Source: an uncultured Desulfovibrio sp. (GTDB lineage Bacteria > Desulfobacterota > Desulfovibrionia > Desulfovibrionales > Desulfovibrionaceae). Taken from it: a stretch of DNA of 57,889 bases. Made by a program: the position numbers and the translations under genes. The notes beneath the pieces are model-generated. The model was not told the DNA's origin. It saw only the letters and a program-made list of their open reading frames with translations, and ran no database searches. Position 1 is the first letter of the stretch; the number at the start of each line of letters is the position of its first letter. Of the stretch, positions 1-8,350 are shown piece after piece. The stretch is from positions 1 to 57,889 of the forward strand of contig CAMQVJ010000004.1 in assembly GCA_947038175.1 (NCBI GenBank). The letters are read 5' to 3'.

Positions 1-52
1 GCTCAATCAAAAAACAACACTTGAATAAAGATGAAAATAATAAGGGTTCGTT

Positions 53-334
53 ATGAGTCAAAGTATAATTGTTATGCAAGCCGATGAACTTGATTCTTTG
101 GTTGCTCAAGCTGTGCGCAAAGGTGTTGGCATGGCGGTCAAAGATTTCAAAGCCAAGGTTTATATGTCCGAAAAAGAGGCTGGCGAATATCTAGGCCTTT
201 CTCCCTCTACCTTACGGCAAATGCGTTCGCAAGGTAGAGGCCCTGAGTTTTCCAAAATGGGCGGAAATGTTCGTTATACGGTAACCGATTTAGACAAATA
301 CAATCAAAAAAACAAGGTTATGACTCATGGTTAA
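53..334 (+). CDS. Excisionase-like helix-turn-helix DNA-binding protein
   Basis: A small 93-aa protein. Its second half (about residues 36-85) is a MerR/excisionase-type winged helix: a YMSEKEAGEYLGLSPSTLRQ helix-turn-helix, then a GRGPEFSKMGGNVRYTVTDL wing and hinge. This is typical of AlpA/Xis-like recombination directionality factors and small phage-type regulators. The first 35 residues are a less recognisable helical extension. An AAGGG ribosome site lies about 7 nt before the ATG. The gene converges on the integrase gene and their 3' ends overlap by 17 bp, the usual close pairing of integrase and directionality factor. Likely role: bias the integrase towards excision or regulate the element. 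The DNA-binding fold is fairly sure; the excisionase role is inferred from context. Confidence 0.8.
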   Translation: MSQSIIVMQADELDSLVAQAVRKGVGMAVKDFKAKVYMSEKEAGEYLGLSPSTLRQMRSQGRGPEFSKMGGNVRYTVTDLDKYNQKNKVMTHG

Positions 335-1487
335 AGAATATATTCTCAATAGCTCCTGCGGTGCTTCGACGGGCGTCGGGGAAAAGGTGGGTATAGCGTG
401 CGCTCATCTCAAGGCTCGCATGTCCAAGCAAATCTGCAATCATGGATTGCCCCTGCCCCGTCATAGCAAGCCAACTCGCATAGGTGTGGCGCATACTATG
501 AAACACCACCTTTTGACGCCTATCAGTGATAGGGGTTTGGTTCGCTGTGGTGTTAAATCCAAGCTCTGTGACCGTCCTTCCAAAGGTTTTAGAAACGCAT
601 TTTTGGGGCTTATCTCCTTCACCAACAAAGAGCAATGCCTTTGGAGGGCAAGCTGTGATGTACGTTCTAAGCTCGCTCTCAAGATGCCCCGTCATTACGG
701 CTTGCCTCGACTTTCCACTCTTGGAATCTCGCACGATAATAGTATGGGTATAAAAGTCGATGTCCTCAAAAGTGAGGGCCGCAATTTCACCAAAACGCAA
801 TCCACAATGCAAACTGATCAGCGTCTGAGTGTAAACCGTAAGGCTCTTTTTATGCAACGCCGCAAGCAAGGTTTGAGCCTCGATTGGAGTCAAAAAGCGC
901 TGCCTACTATTATTGACTTTGGGCAACGTGATTTTTCCAAAAGGCATCTGCCCTTGGTAAAATCCCCACGCCTCCATGCGGCGCATAGTTCGTTTAATTA
1001 TACCTATTACATAACAGGTGCTTTGAGGCGAAAGGCCGTTTTGTGTCATCGCAGTAATCATACTGTCAAGCATATAAGGAGTGATTTCATGCAAATTAAC
1101 ATGCAACCAGGGCGAGAGGTTTTTATAAAACATGCAAGCATCGCCTGTGTCTTTTTTTCCTCTTGCTATAAGCCACTCATTGCGATACTTTTCAAAGGCA
1201 GTGCTCAAAGTGATAGGGGTTGCTTCAGCAATGAAGTTGCCGCGCTCGGTGCTGGCTCTGTCAGTGGTCATGAGCTTGGCCCTGGCTTTATGGGCATAGA
1301 CGGCAGTGATTCCCTCACTAAGCCAGCCGATCAACTTGCGGACTCGCTTCTTCTTGCCCGTGCTGGCATCGTTGGTGTAATAATCTGCAAAATAGCAAAT
1401 GTCTGCCCTGCCGTTATGGATTCGTGTGGTGCTCGTGCGAGAGTAAACGCCCTGGTAACGCGTGGATTGAATTTTGTGTTCGCTCAT
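318..1487 (-). CDS. int: Tyrosine-type site-specific integrase (phage integrase family)
   Basis: A tyrosine recombinase of about 389 aa that would catalyse integration and excision at the adjacent tRNA-Arg attachment site. The C-terminal catalytic domain shows the full set: Arg in HCGLRFGEIAALTFED, a Lys in the SKSGKSRQAV beta-hairpin, HSMRHTYASW (His-x-x-Arg), LGHASLEMSARYTHLF with the second His and the nucleophilic Tyr. An N-terminal SAM-like core-binding region precedes it. I chose the ATG at 1487 rather than the longer frame from 1550: AGAGG lies 7 nt upstream of 1487, and the protein then starts MSEHKIQSTRYQGVY, typical of an arm-binding N-terminus. No frameshift or catalytic loss is visible, so it looks active. 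It is transcribed away from the attachment site and converges on the excisionase-like gene. Confidence 0.93.
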   Translation of the reverse strand: MSEHKIQSTRYQGVYSRTSTTRIHNGRADICYFADYYTNDASTGKKKRVRKLIGWLSEGITAVYAHKARAKLMTTDRASTERGNFIAEATPITLSTAFEKYRNEWLIARGKKDTGDACMFYKNLSPWLHVNLHEITPYMLDSMITAMTQNGLSPQSTCYVIGIIKRTMRRMEAWGFYQGQMPFGKITLPKVNNSRQRFLTPIEAQTLLAALHKKSLTVYTQTLISLHCGLRFGEIAALTFEDIDFYTHTIIVRDSKSGKSRQAVMTGHLESELRTYITACPPKALLFVGEGDKPQKCVSKTFGRTVTELGFNTTANQTPITDRRQKVVFHSMRHTYASWLAMTGQGQSMIADLLGHASLEMSARYTHLFPDARRSTAGAIENIFFNHES

Positions 1488-1670
1488 TTTAACCTCTTTC
1501 GTGGTCACTGTTTGGTCACCATGGCCACCAGCTTTGACGGACTTGGTCACCAGTTTCTAACTTATGATACATACAAATTAACACAAGATAAGAATACTTT
1601 TTGTAGCAATCACAAGACTTATACACACGCAAACACAAATGTGTCTAGCACTAAAAAGAATCACGTGCCC

Positions 1671-1715
1671 CTCCTAAGCAATAGGCCACAGGTTCGATTC
1701 CTGTCGGGCACACCA
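1671..1715 (+). other. Attachment site: 3' half of tRNA-Arg(CCU)
   Basis: The sequence folds as the 3' half of a tRNA: anticodon loop CTCCTAA (1671-1677, anticodon CCT), 3' anticodon stem GCAAT, 5-nt variable loop AGGCC, T-arm ACAGG-TTCGATT-CCTGT (1688-1704), acceptor strand CGGGCAC (1705-1711), discriminator A and CCA (1713-1715). No D-arm, 5' acceptor strand or 5' anticodon strand precedes it, so this is not a functional tRNA. The break at the anticodon loop is a common crossover position for tyrosine integrases, and the integrase gene is adjacent. It is therefore read as the attR-type remnant. Confidence 0.85.
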
Positions 1716-1724
1716 TTACATTTC

Positions 1725-1761
1725 AAGGACTTACCCTTATATATAGGGCAAGTCCTTTTTT
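1725..1761 (+). terminator. Terminator of the original tRNA-Arg gene
   Basis: Inverted arms AAGGACTT-A-CCCT and AGGG-C-AAGTCCTT enclose a short AT loop and are followed by a T run (1756-1761). It starts 9 nt after the tRNA CCA, as expected for the host tRNA transcript's own intrinsic terminator. Confidence 0.8.
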
Positions 1762-2033
1762 GTTCCTATGTCACACAAAAAATTTTAAAAAAAATCATCA
1801 CTTCTATTCATAAATATTTGAATTTACTGTCTATAATAATACTAATAATAAAAGCCCTTCGCTTCCCAACATAAACTGTCACCACACACGAGAATGAGTA
1901 TTTATTTTTAACACTATTAGCTTCCAGTTTATACATTTACTTGTATATTGACAAGATATGCGTTAATAATATAGTTTAACAGATAATACCGTGTACAGCT
2001 AAATCTGTGCGCAATAAATTTATTTGGTGCTAT

Positions 2034-2837
2034 ATGAAAAAATTACACGTTCTTTTCTCCGTCCCTCTCTTGTTTTTGATGGCATTTTCTTTTTTTGCTA
2101 TACCTATTTTTGCTAGTGAAACGGTATACGTAACTCCAAAAGGAAAAGCGTATCATGAAAAAGATTGCAGAAGCCTTTCGCGGTCAAAACAGATTATTGC
2201 GATGAGTGTTGAAAAAGCCAATAATCAAGGATATCGTGCTTGTAAAATTTGTACGCCTAAAGTGGCTTCCACAAGAAGGATAGAAACAAATAAGAACGCT
2301 TCCACTCGAGAGAAAGAAAGACATCTCGTGGGTTCAGAAAAATATGTAAGAAGTATATCAAAACTAAAATATGAATTATCCGCCTCTTCAAGCCCAAATA
2401 AACAAAGGACAAAAACCAAAAAATGGCAAGCTTTGTGTGTGGGAATTTCTGATGGTGACACAATCAAAGTTCTCAATTCAGACAATCAAGAAATCAGGAT
2501 TCGCCTATACGGCATAGATACACCAGAAAAAAAACAAGCATTTGGCACAAAGGCAACGCAAATAACAAGCGGCTTAGTTTTCCAAAAATTTCTTAGTATC
2601 CAGACCATTGATATCGACCACTACGGCAGACAAGTTGCAGTGGTAGAGCTCCCAAACGGCACTATTTTACAAGAACATTTACTTGATCAAGGTATGGCTT
2701 GGGCATATCCGCAATATTGTAAAAAAGATTTTTGTGATGAATGGGAGAAAAAAGAAGAATACGCACAGTCCGAACTCCATGGACTATGGCAAGATAAAAA
2801 CGCCATCCCCCCTTGGAAATGGCGTCGAAAAAAATAA
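2034..2837 (+). CDS. Exported thermonuclease-family (SNase-like) nuclease with N-terminal Cys metal-binding module
   Basis: A signal peptide (MKKLHVLFSVPLLFLMAFSF...) is followed by a YVTPKGKAYHEKDCRSL...GYRACKICTP module, a small Cys/His motif of the Ada metal-binding type often found on secreted SNase proteins, then a Lys/Ser-rich linker. The staphylococcal-nuclease OB-fold domain fills the C-terminal half: SDGDTIKV, RIRLYGIDTPE (catalytic Arg and Glu), DHYGRQ (second catalytic Arg) and LLDQGMAWAYPQY. Expected activity: Ca2+-dependent cleavage of DNA/RNA outside the cytoplasm. The frame is open from 2007, but the start at 2034 places the signal peptide at the N-terminus. It is the first host gene past the attachment site. 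Family assignment is firm; the biological role is unknown. Confidence 0.9.
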   Translation: MKKLHVLFSVPLLFLMAFSFFAIPIFASETVYVTPKGKAYHEKDCRSLSRSKQIIAMSVEKANNQGYRACKICTPKVASTRRIETNKNASTREKERHLVGSEKYVRSISKLKYELSASSSPNKQRTKTKKWQALCVGISDGDTIKVLNSDNQEIRIRLYGIDTPEKKQAFGTKATQITSGLVFQKFLSIQTIDIDHYGRQVAVVELPNGTILQEHLLDQGMAWAYPQYCKKDFCDEWEKKEEYAQSELHGLWQDKNAIPPWKWRRKK

Positions 2838-3015
2838 TTCAACAAGCTACAAGACACGTCTTATATTTCATGTTGTTCCAAAAAATAGTATACAAATATA
2901 GCTTTATGCATTAATATCTAAAGCAATCCTACAACTTTATACTGTCACATATATACAGCTTTGCATTGTAAAATACATCAAGAACGAAAGAATCTTCAAA
3001 GTACACTTTGGACAT

Positions 3016-3054
3016 AAAAAAAGCCCTCTACTTTTTGAACAGAAGGGCTTTTCT
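3016..3054 (-). terminator. Terminator downstream of ssb
   Basis: On the minus strand AAAAGCCCTTCT pairs with AGAGGGCTTTTTTT around a short loop, ending in a T run. It lies directly 3' of ssb; the A-rich other flank means it may also stop transcription from the upstream nuclease gene. Confidence 0.8.
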
Positions 3055-3072
3055 AATATTTTTGTCAGTCAA

Positions 3073-3552
3073 TTAAAACGGTGTATCGTCCATATCGCTT
3101 GCTTCTGATGGAAACGGTGAGCCATAATTTTCGTTATCACCTTGCTCAGGCATACTACGTTTTGCAGGAGCTTGCTTTCTTTGTTGAGGGGCGCTAAATC
3201 CACCGTCATCTCCGCCTATACGATCGCCCTTTTTATCTAAGAATTGAACACGATCGGCACGAATTTCAGTAGAATAACGATCTTGTCCTTGAGGATCTTG
3301 CCATTTTCTTGTTGCAAGTTTGCCTTCAACATATACAAGGCTACCCTTTGCTAAAAACTGCGCACAACTTTCAGCTGAGCGTTGAAAAACGGATACTCTG
3401 TGCCATTCTGTGCGATCGACTTTATTGCCTTCACGATCAGTATATGATTCATCCGTTGCTATATTTAATGAAGTAACGGGTGCACCAGCTTGAGTATACT
3501 TTAATTCTGGGTCACGACCTAAACGTCCAATGATTTGCACTTTGTTAAGCAT
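3073..3552 (-). CDS. ssb: Single-stranded DNA-binding protein
   Basis: A 159-aa SSB. Residues 1-110 form the OB fold (MLNKVQIIGRLGRDPELKYT, EWHRVSVFQRSAE, GSLVYVEGKLATRKWQD, TEIRADRVQFLD). A Gly/Gln/Pro-rich linker follows, and the C-terminus is the acidic tip SDMDDTPF that recruits RecG, RecO, PriA, Pol III chi and similar partners. It coats single-stranded DNA during replication, recombination and repair. Length matches the family. A GAGAGGA ribosome site precedes the ATG. The gene stands alone with its own terminator and an AT-rich upstream region. Confidence 0.97.
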   Translation of the reverse strand: MLNKVQIIGRLGRDPELKYTQAGAPVTSLNIATDESYTDREGNKVDRTEWHRVSVFQRSAESCAQFLAKGSLVYVEGKLATRKWQDPQGQDRYSTEIRADRVQFLDKKGDRIGGDDGGFSAPQQRKQAPAKRSMPEQGDNENYGSPFPSEASDMDDTPF

Positions 3553-4013
3553 AGAATCCTCTCAATATATTAAAAAAATTAGATGTTTTTTCACCCTAAA
3601 AAGGTAGAGGAACAATAGTCTTTTTTTTATAATAAGTACAGTAAAAAATAATCTTTTAAATCACACCAATTCACATACAAGCTTTACCATTTAAACTTAT
3701 TGTATGCCTTACTATACATAATAAATTTTAGCCTCACCAAATGAATCAAATTAACTGACAATAAACTTGTAACCCACAACATATTCTAAGAGCATGGGGC
3801 TTCTCTAAACAAGAAAGAAATCCAATGATTTACCTATACTTACACTAAAGAGTTAACACAAGGATAGGTAATAACACAAAGGTAAAAAGGAGTCACTGCA
3901 CCCCAAAGAAATCGTTTAAATCTTTTACTTGAAAGAGTTTTTCCTATGGGCTATAATTTCGAAAGAAAATATTCACTAATAATCACTTACTTTATTTAAT
4001 ATACGGAGTTTCC
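3553..4013. other. Intergenic region between divergent ssb and cysS
   Basis: About 460 bp, AT-rich, with no convincing reading frame. It must hold both divergent promoters. Only the cysS promoter is recognisable, at 3929-3957; no RNA gene was recognised. Confidence 0.6.
3929..3957 (+). promoter_or_regulatory. Sigma-70 promoter for cysS
   Basis: TTGAAA (3929-3934), a 17-nt spacer and a perfect TATAAT (3952-3957) stand about 55 nt upstream of the cysS ATG. The predicted transcription start is near 3964. Confidence 0.7.
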
Positions 4014-5480
4014 ATGCAAATTTATAATACAATGTCAAAGCACAAAGAAGAATTCACCCCTCAAGTAAAGGGAAAAGTAAGCATGTACGCTTGCGGTATC
4101 ACCGCTTATGATTTTTGTCATATAGGGCATGCTCGTTCTGCTATTGTTTTCGATGTCCTTTCAAGGTATTTAACCTACAAAGGGAATGACGTTACTTTTG
4201 TACGTAATTTCACCGATGTGGACGACAAGATAATCAATAGAGCTAATACTGAATCCACATCTCCAGAGGAAATTGCAGAGCGTTATATCGCGGCATTCCA
4301 TGAAGATATGGATCGCCTTATGGTGCGCCGTGCGACTATTGAGCCAAAAGCAACTGATTATATACAGGAAATGATTGAACTTTGCGAAAAACTCATTAAG
4401 GATGGACATGCCTATTCCACCCCATCGGGTGATGTTTATTTTCGTGTGCGTTCTTACCCTGAATATGGAAAATTATCTGGGCGAGATATTGATGATATGC
4501 GTTCTGGCGCAAGGGTTGCTATTGGAGAAGAAAAGGAAGATCCTTTAGATTTTGCTCTCTGGAAAGGTGTGAAGCCTAGCGAACCCTATTGGGAAAGCCC
4601 ATGGGGAAAAGGTCGTCCTGGTTGGCATATTGAATGCTCTGCCATGAGTGAACGTAACCTACCACTTCCATTAGATATTCACGGTGGCGGGCAAGATCTT
4701 ATTTTCCCACACCATGAAAATGAAATTGCACAAAGTGAAGCTGCTCTTGGTAAAGAGTTTGCAAAGTTTTGGGTGCATAATGGTTTTGTGCAGATAGATT
4801 CTGAAAAGATGTCTAAATCTCTTAATAATTTCAAAACCATTCGAGATATTTTAGAGCTACGCAATCCTGAAGCCCTTCGCTTTTTCCTTATCAGCAAGCA
4901 TTACCGTAGCCCCATTGATTTTAGTTTCGATACTATGGACGATGCAGAAAAAGGCTTTTTACGTGTTTATGAATGTTTCTCAGAAGCAGAAACAGCGCTT
5001 GAGCGAGAATATAATAAAAAGCTCAAGCTTCCTGCTGAAATTCAAACAGAATTTGACGATTTAAAGCAAGCTTTTTATACTGCCATGGACGATGATTTTA
5101 ATACAGCGGCAGCTCTTGGGCATATTTTTGGTATAGTCCGCTTAGTGAATAGAGTTTTAGAAGATAAAGGCTTACGAGGAAAAGACGGCACAAAAGCCTT
5201 TTTAGAAAGCTTTTTGAAAGAAAAAGACATTTGGGCAGAAATTCTTGGTGTTTTTGGAAATGCCCCAAAAAGTATTATCCATGATTTACGTCTCCTCCAT
5301 GCAAAAAGACTCAATATTAATGTTGATGAAGTGGAACGCTTATTAGAAGAGCGTAATGAGGCAAAAACTCAAAAAGATTTTGCAAAATCTGACGCTGTTC
5401 GTGAAACATTAAAGCAAATGCATGTTGAGGTTCGAGACACTCCAAACGGACAAGTTTGGGCTATATCTCAAGAAATATAA
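4014..5480 (+). CDS. cysS: Cysteinyl-tRNA synthetase
   Basis: A class I aminoacyl-tRNA synthetase of 488 aa that charges tRNA-Cys. Visible signatures are the N-terminal MYACGITAYDFCHIGHARSA (zinc-ligand Cys plus the HIGH motif), GWHIECSAMS (zinc/cysteine site), HGGGQDLIFPHHENEIAQSE and the KMSKSLNNF signature loop. A DALR-like helical domain and the small C-terminal domain follow. Length is normal. A GGAG ribosome site precedes the ATG and a strong sigma-70 promoter lies upstream. The gene appears monocistronic, with about 230 bp before the next start. Confidence 0.98.
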   Translation: MQIYNTMSKHKEEFTPQVKGKVSMYACGITAYDFCHIGHARSAIVFDVLSRYLTYKGNDVTFVRNFTDVDDKIINRANTESTSPEEIAERYIAAFHEDMDRLMVRRATIEPKATDYIQEMIELCEKLIKDGHAYSTPSGDVYFRVRSYPEYGKLSGRDIDDMRSGARVAIGEEKEDPLDFALWKGVKPSEPYWESPWGKGRPGWHIECSAMSERNLPLPLDIHGGGQDLIFPHHENEIAQSEAALGKEFAKFWVHNGFVQIDSEKMSKSLNNFKTIRDILELRNPEALRFFLISKHYRSPIDFSFDTMDDAEKGFLRVYECFSEAETALEREYNKKLKLPAEIQTEFDDLKQAFYTAMDDDFNTAAALGHIFGIVRLVNRVLEDKGLRGKDGTKAFLESFLKEKDIWAEILGVFGNAPKSIIHDLRLLHAKRLNINVDEVERLLEERNEAKTQKDFAKSDAVRETLKQMHVEVRDTPNGQVWAISQEI

Positions 5481-5549
5481 GACACATGGTATAACGGCCA
5501 TTACCTTTACCTGCATTTTAACCTTCTAGCATTTAACCTCTTTGTATGG

Positions 5550-5593
5550 GGATATTTTCTAGGGATATTTTCTGATGAAGTATCCCAATATCC
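5550..5593. repeat. Nested inverted repeat downstream of cysS
   Basis: GGATATT (5550-5556) pairs with AATATCC (5587-5593), and inside it GGGATA (5562-5567) pairs with TATCCC (5581-5586). The two left arms also form a direct repeat of GGGATATTTTCT type. There is no T run, so it may be an RNA processing or stability hairpin rather than a normal terminator. Confidence 0.45.
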
Positions 5594-5713
5594 TCGTGCA
5601 AAGAAAAATATTTCCTATTTGAAGAGCAATAAAGTTCTTCCTTCATAACTCTTGACTCACGCAAATGTCTGGTTATGTAATTGTATTTTTGCATTGGAAA
5701 TGATTGTATCACT

Positions 5714-7138
5714 ATGAGACCCCTTATTAAAAAAATATTATTCTACAATATATCTTTTGTGTTAAGCTTTCTGCTTTTATCTTATACAGAAACCTCTTAT
5801 ACCCACAAAGCCTATGCTAATTTTTTCAAAGATTTCAGTGTTGCCGATGAAAAGAAGCTTGGGAGAGAATTTGAAGTTCTCGTAAAATCACGGCTTCCCC
5901 TAGTGGAGGACCCTGAAATAAAGCTGTATGTCGTTTCTTTAATGGAAAGTATTTTAGCAGAAGTACCGCCGCAACCTTTTCAATTTGAAGCAAATGTGGT
6001 TTACAGTCCTGCCCTTAATGCTTTTGCAAGCCCTGGTGGTTTTGTTTTTGTTTTCACGGGGCTTCTCGTGGAGCTAAAAAATGAAGCGCAATTAGCAGGT
6101 ATTATGGCGCATGAAGTCGCCCACGTGACCCAGCGTCACATAGCGGCTCGCATCAATAAAGCGAAGTATATCAATATAGCCACCATCGCAGGTTTATTAG
6201 CAGGAGCATTAGCAGGTGGCAACGCATCGGAAGCCATTATTGGCACGTCTCTCGCTGCAGGACAAGCTACACAGCTAAACTATAGCAGATTCGATGAAAA
6301 CGACGCAGATAAATTTGGTCTACAATACCTTATAAAAGCGGGTTATAATCCAGTTGGTCTAGCGGAAGCCTTTGAAATACTACAAAGCAATAGCTTTGGT
6401 GTTGGCGCAGACTTCCCAACCTACTTATCAACTCACCCTGATATCAATGCTCGTATTGCAGGCGTGCAGTCGTACATTAAAACCTTATCGTCATCTGCAA
6501 AGTATAAACCCGTAATAACACCACAATTTCTCAGAGCAAAAGCGGTAGCCATGGCTTATTATGCCGATGAAAGGCATGCAGAAAATTACTTTTCAACTCA
6601 AAGTAATGCCCTTGCAAGTATGGGCTTAGGAATTATTGCTGCCAAACGCAATCAAATACAAGCGGCCTCAAAACACTTTGAAAAAGCCTTAAGAATGAGC
6701 CCGAATGATTCCTTAATACTCCGTGAAGCAGGAAAATTCTATTATGAAAAAGCAGATCCTGCACTCGCTCACAAATACTTATTAAAAGCACTCAAAATCA
6801 ATCCTGATGATTATATGGCTGTTTTCTTTTATGCTCGTCTCTTAGATTCCGAAAAGAGAAACAGCGAGGCACAATCATTTTACTTAAAAGTATTAGAATA
6901 CGCTCCTGAAGATTCGCAAGTTTATGATCTTTATGGACGATCACTAGGAAGAAGCGGTAAAGAATTTGAAGGATATCTTGCCCTTGCCACGTCTGCTATT
7001 TATTCAAATAAGGAAGGAAGGGCAAACTCATGGCTGAGTAAGGCAGACAAATTAGCCAAGTCTGACACAGAAAAAGAACAGCATAAAAAAGTAAAGGCGC
7101 TATTGGCTGAACGCAAAAAGATTTGGAAACAACAATAA
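5714..7138 (+). CDS. Periplasmic M48-family metalloprotease with TPR domain (BepA/YfgC-like)
   Basis: An exported zinc metallopeptidase of about 474 aa. After a signal peptide (MRPLIKKILFYNISFVLSFL) comes the M48 domain with AGIMAHEVAHVTQRH (HExxH zinc site), the ASPGGFVFVFTGLL segment and the distal zinc ligand in NYSRFDENDADKFG. The C-terminal third is helical with tetratricopeptide-like repeats (ALRMSPNDSLILREAGKFYY, ALKINPDDYMAVFFYARLL). This is the architecture of BepA, which in E. coli quality-controls outer-membrane beta-barrel and LPS-transport proteins. The frame opens at a TTG at 5681, but the ATG at 5714 gives a clean signal peptide; neither has a strong ribosome site. The stop lies in a (TAA)9 tract. 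Confidence 0.9.
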   Translation: MRPLIKKILFYNISFVLSFLLLSYTETSYTHKAYANFFKDFSVADEKKLGREFEVLVKSRLPLVEDPEIKLYVVSLMESILAEVPPQPFQFEANVVYSPALNAFASPGGFVFVFTGLLVELKNEAQLAGIMAHEVAHVTQRHIAARINKAKYINIATIAGLLAGALAGGNASEAIIGTSLAAGQATQLNYSRFDENDADKFGLQYLIKAGYNPVGLAEAFEILQSNSFGVGADFPTYLSTHPDINARIAGVQSYIKTLSSSAKYKPVITPQFLRAKAVAMAYYADERHAENYFSTQSNALASMGLGIIAAKRNQIQAASKHFEKALRMSPNDSLILREAGKFYYEKADPALAHKYLLKALKINPDDYMAVFFYARLLDSEKRNSEAQSFYLKVLEYAPEDSQVYDLYGRSLGRSGKEFEGYLALATSAIYSNKEGRANSWLSKADKLAKSDTEKEQHKKVKALLAERKKIWKQQ

Positions 7139-7162
7139 TAATAATAATAATAATAATAATAA
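7136..7162 (+). repeat. (TAA)9 trinucleotide repeat forming nine in-frame stop codons
   Basis: Nine consecutive TAA units begin exactly at the protease stop codon and continue in frame. The unit number could vary by slippage without changing the protein. Confidence 0.95.
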
Positions 7163-7210
7163 CGAACGAACCGAGAAAACTCAATTACATATAAGAATAA
7201 GGGAAACAAA

Positions 7211-7762
7211 ATGGAATTACACGGAACTACTATTATTGCAGTGAGAAAAAATAATGAAGTCGCAATTGCAGGTGATGGCCAAGTGACCATGGGGCAAAGC
7301 ATGGTTATGAAACATACCGCCAAAAAAGTTCGACGTCTTTATAAAGGAAGAGTTATTGGCGGCTTTGCTGGTGCAACCGCAGACGCTTTTACACTCTTTG
7401 AACGCTTTGAATCGAAGCTTGAAGAAAGCGGCGGAAACCTCATGCGAGCAGCAGTTGAACTTGCAAAAGATTGGCGTAATGATAAGTTTTTACGTAAGCT
7501 TGAAGCTATGCTTTTAGTCGCTGACAGGGAACATATTCTTATTCTAACAGGGACAGGCGATGTCATTGAACCTGATGATGGCGTTGCAGCTATTGGTTCT
7601 GGTGGTTCTTTTGCCCTTTCTGCTGCAAGGGCTCTTATAAAACACAGCGACTTAGACGCTGAAAATATTGCACGTGAAGCTATGGCCGTTGCTGGTGAGA
7701 TTTGCGTATTCACCAATACAAACGTAACCATGGAAGTTCTTAAAAAAGACGAGTCAAAGTAG
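7211..7762 (+). CDS. hslV: HslV peptidase subunit of the HslUV (ClpYQ) protease
   Basis: An N-terminal nucleophile threonine peptidase (183 aa) of the proteasome-like HslUV complex, which degrades unfolded and regulatory proteins in the cytoplasm. It begins [13 protein letters not shown], so a five-residue propeptide must be removed to expose the catalytic Thr6. The family hallmarks [54 protein letters not shown] and [18 protein letters not shown] are present. An AAGGGA ribosome site lies 6-7 nt before the ATG. The ATPase partner hslU is not adjacent on either side: the next gene points the other way. The preceding protease gene is co-oriented and may be co-transcribed. Confidence 0.97.
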   Translation: MELHGTTIIAVRKNNEVAIAGDGQVTMGQSMVMKHTAKKVRRLYKGRVIGGFAGATADAFTLFERFESKLEESGGNLMRAAVELAKDWRNDKFLRKLEAMLLVADREHILILTGTGDVIEPDDGVAAIGSGGSFALSAARALIKHSDLDAENIAREAMAVAGEICVFTNTNVTMEVLKKDESK

Positions 7763-7855
7763 CAGGGAAAATCTAAGTATAAAAAATCTAAGGACAAAAA
7801 ATCTTATGGTAAAGCTTGGGTAAAAACGAGCTACGGTTTTAATACGCCCTAAAGC

Positions 7856-8317
7856 TTACTCAGATAACCATACCACAAGGCCATAAGCTATAAGCCACAC
7901 AGCAGCATCAAGCAGAATAGGGGGAATAATTATCCCCTTGCTGAAATTTTTAAGTACAACATAAAACGAAAATGCTTTACCAATCAAAAGAAAAAACGCA
8001 AAGCCTAACGCTGCTAAAAAGCCTAATTGGAAGAACACAAAAATAAAGAGACCAAGACCAACAAAGCTTGGTAAGCAAGAATTATTCATATTGAATTGTG
8101 GATTAATCAAGGTATAATTTTTATACGTGTATCTTGATCCACCTTGAGAAGGCTGCTGTCTTCGTTTATCCCATCCATTGTCATCAACAATTTCAGGTTC
8201 AAGTACTTCGTCATTTTTTGGATTCTTATGCGTGTCTACTTGGTAACTCGCAATCGCTTGTCCACAGTTTGAACAAGGGTCTTCATTTGTTTCTGTTTGG
8301 CAATGGGGACATTTCAT
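7856..8317 (-). CDS. Zinc-ribbon membrane protein of unknown function
   Basis: A 153-aa protein starting with a CPHCQTETNEDPCSNCGQ zinc ribbon (two CxxC pairs). A polar Asn/Gln-rich linker follows, and the C-terminal half holds two or three hydrophobic segments (FVGLGLFIFVFFQLGFLAALGFAFFLL, AAVWLIAYGLVVWL). The layout suggests an inner-membrane protein with a cytosolic zinc finger. AGAGAGG precedes the ATG at 8317. It lies downstream of, and co-oriented with, the two HesB/IscA-like genes, 33 bp after the first of them, so all three may be expressed together. No known function is recognised. Confidence 0.85.
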   Translation of the reverse strand: MKCPHCQTETNEDPCSNCGQAIASYQVDTHKNPKNDEVLEPEIVDDNGWDKRRQQPSQGGSRYTYKNYTLINPQFNMNNSCLPSFVGLGLFIFVFFQLGFLAALGFAFFLLIGKAFSFYVVLKNFSKGIIIPPILLDAAVWLIAYGLVVWLSE

Positions 8318-8350
8318 ATTGTGACCTCTCTTTATACTACAGCAAAAATA

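Larger units (their letters stand above)
1..1715. mobile_element. Right end of a tRNA-Arg-integrated element (partial)
   Basis: An excisionase-like gene and a tyrosine integrase sit directly beside a 45-nt 3' half of a tRNA-Arg(CCU) gene. For an element inserted in the 3' half of a tRNA, the intact tRNA is rebuilt at one end and a 3' fragment remains at the other. The fragment reads on the + strand and its 5' half is missing on the integrase side, so the element should extend leftwards out of the window, with the intact tRNA at its far end. Host DNA resumes at about 1716 with the tRNA terminator. The element's size and cargo cannot be seen. That it is an integrated element is well supported; whether it is a prophage, ICE or genomic island is unknown. 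Confidence 0.75.

Noticed and set aside
1662-1715. A complete tRNA gene
   Set aside because: GTGCCC at 1665-1670 could pair with the acceptor strand by chance, but the D-arm and the 5' anticodon strand are missing.
327-1874. A 515-codon open frame on the + strand opposite the integrase
   Set aside because: It is the shadow of the integrase gene: low-complexity-free but with no recognisable domain, poor codon use, and it runs through the tRNA fragment and terminator.
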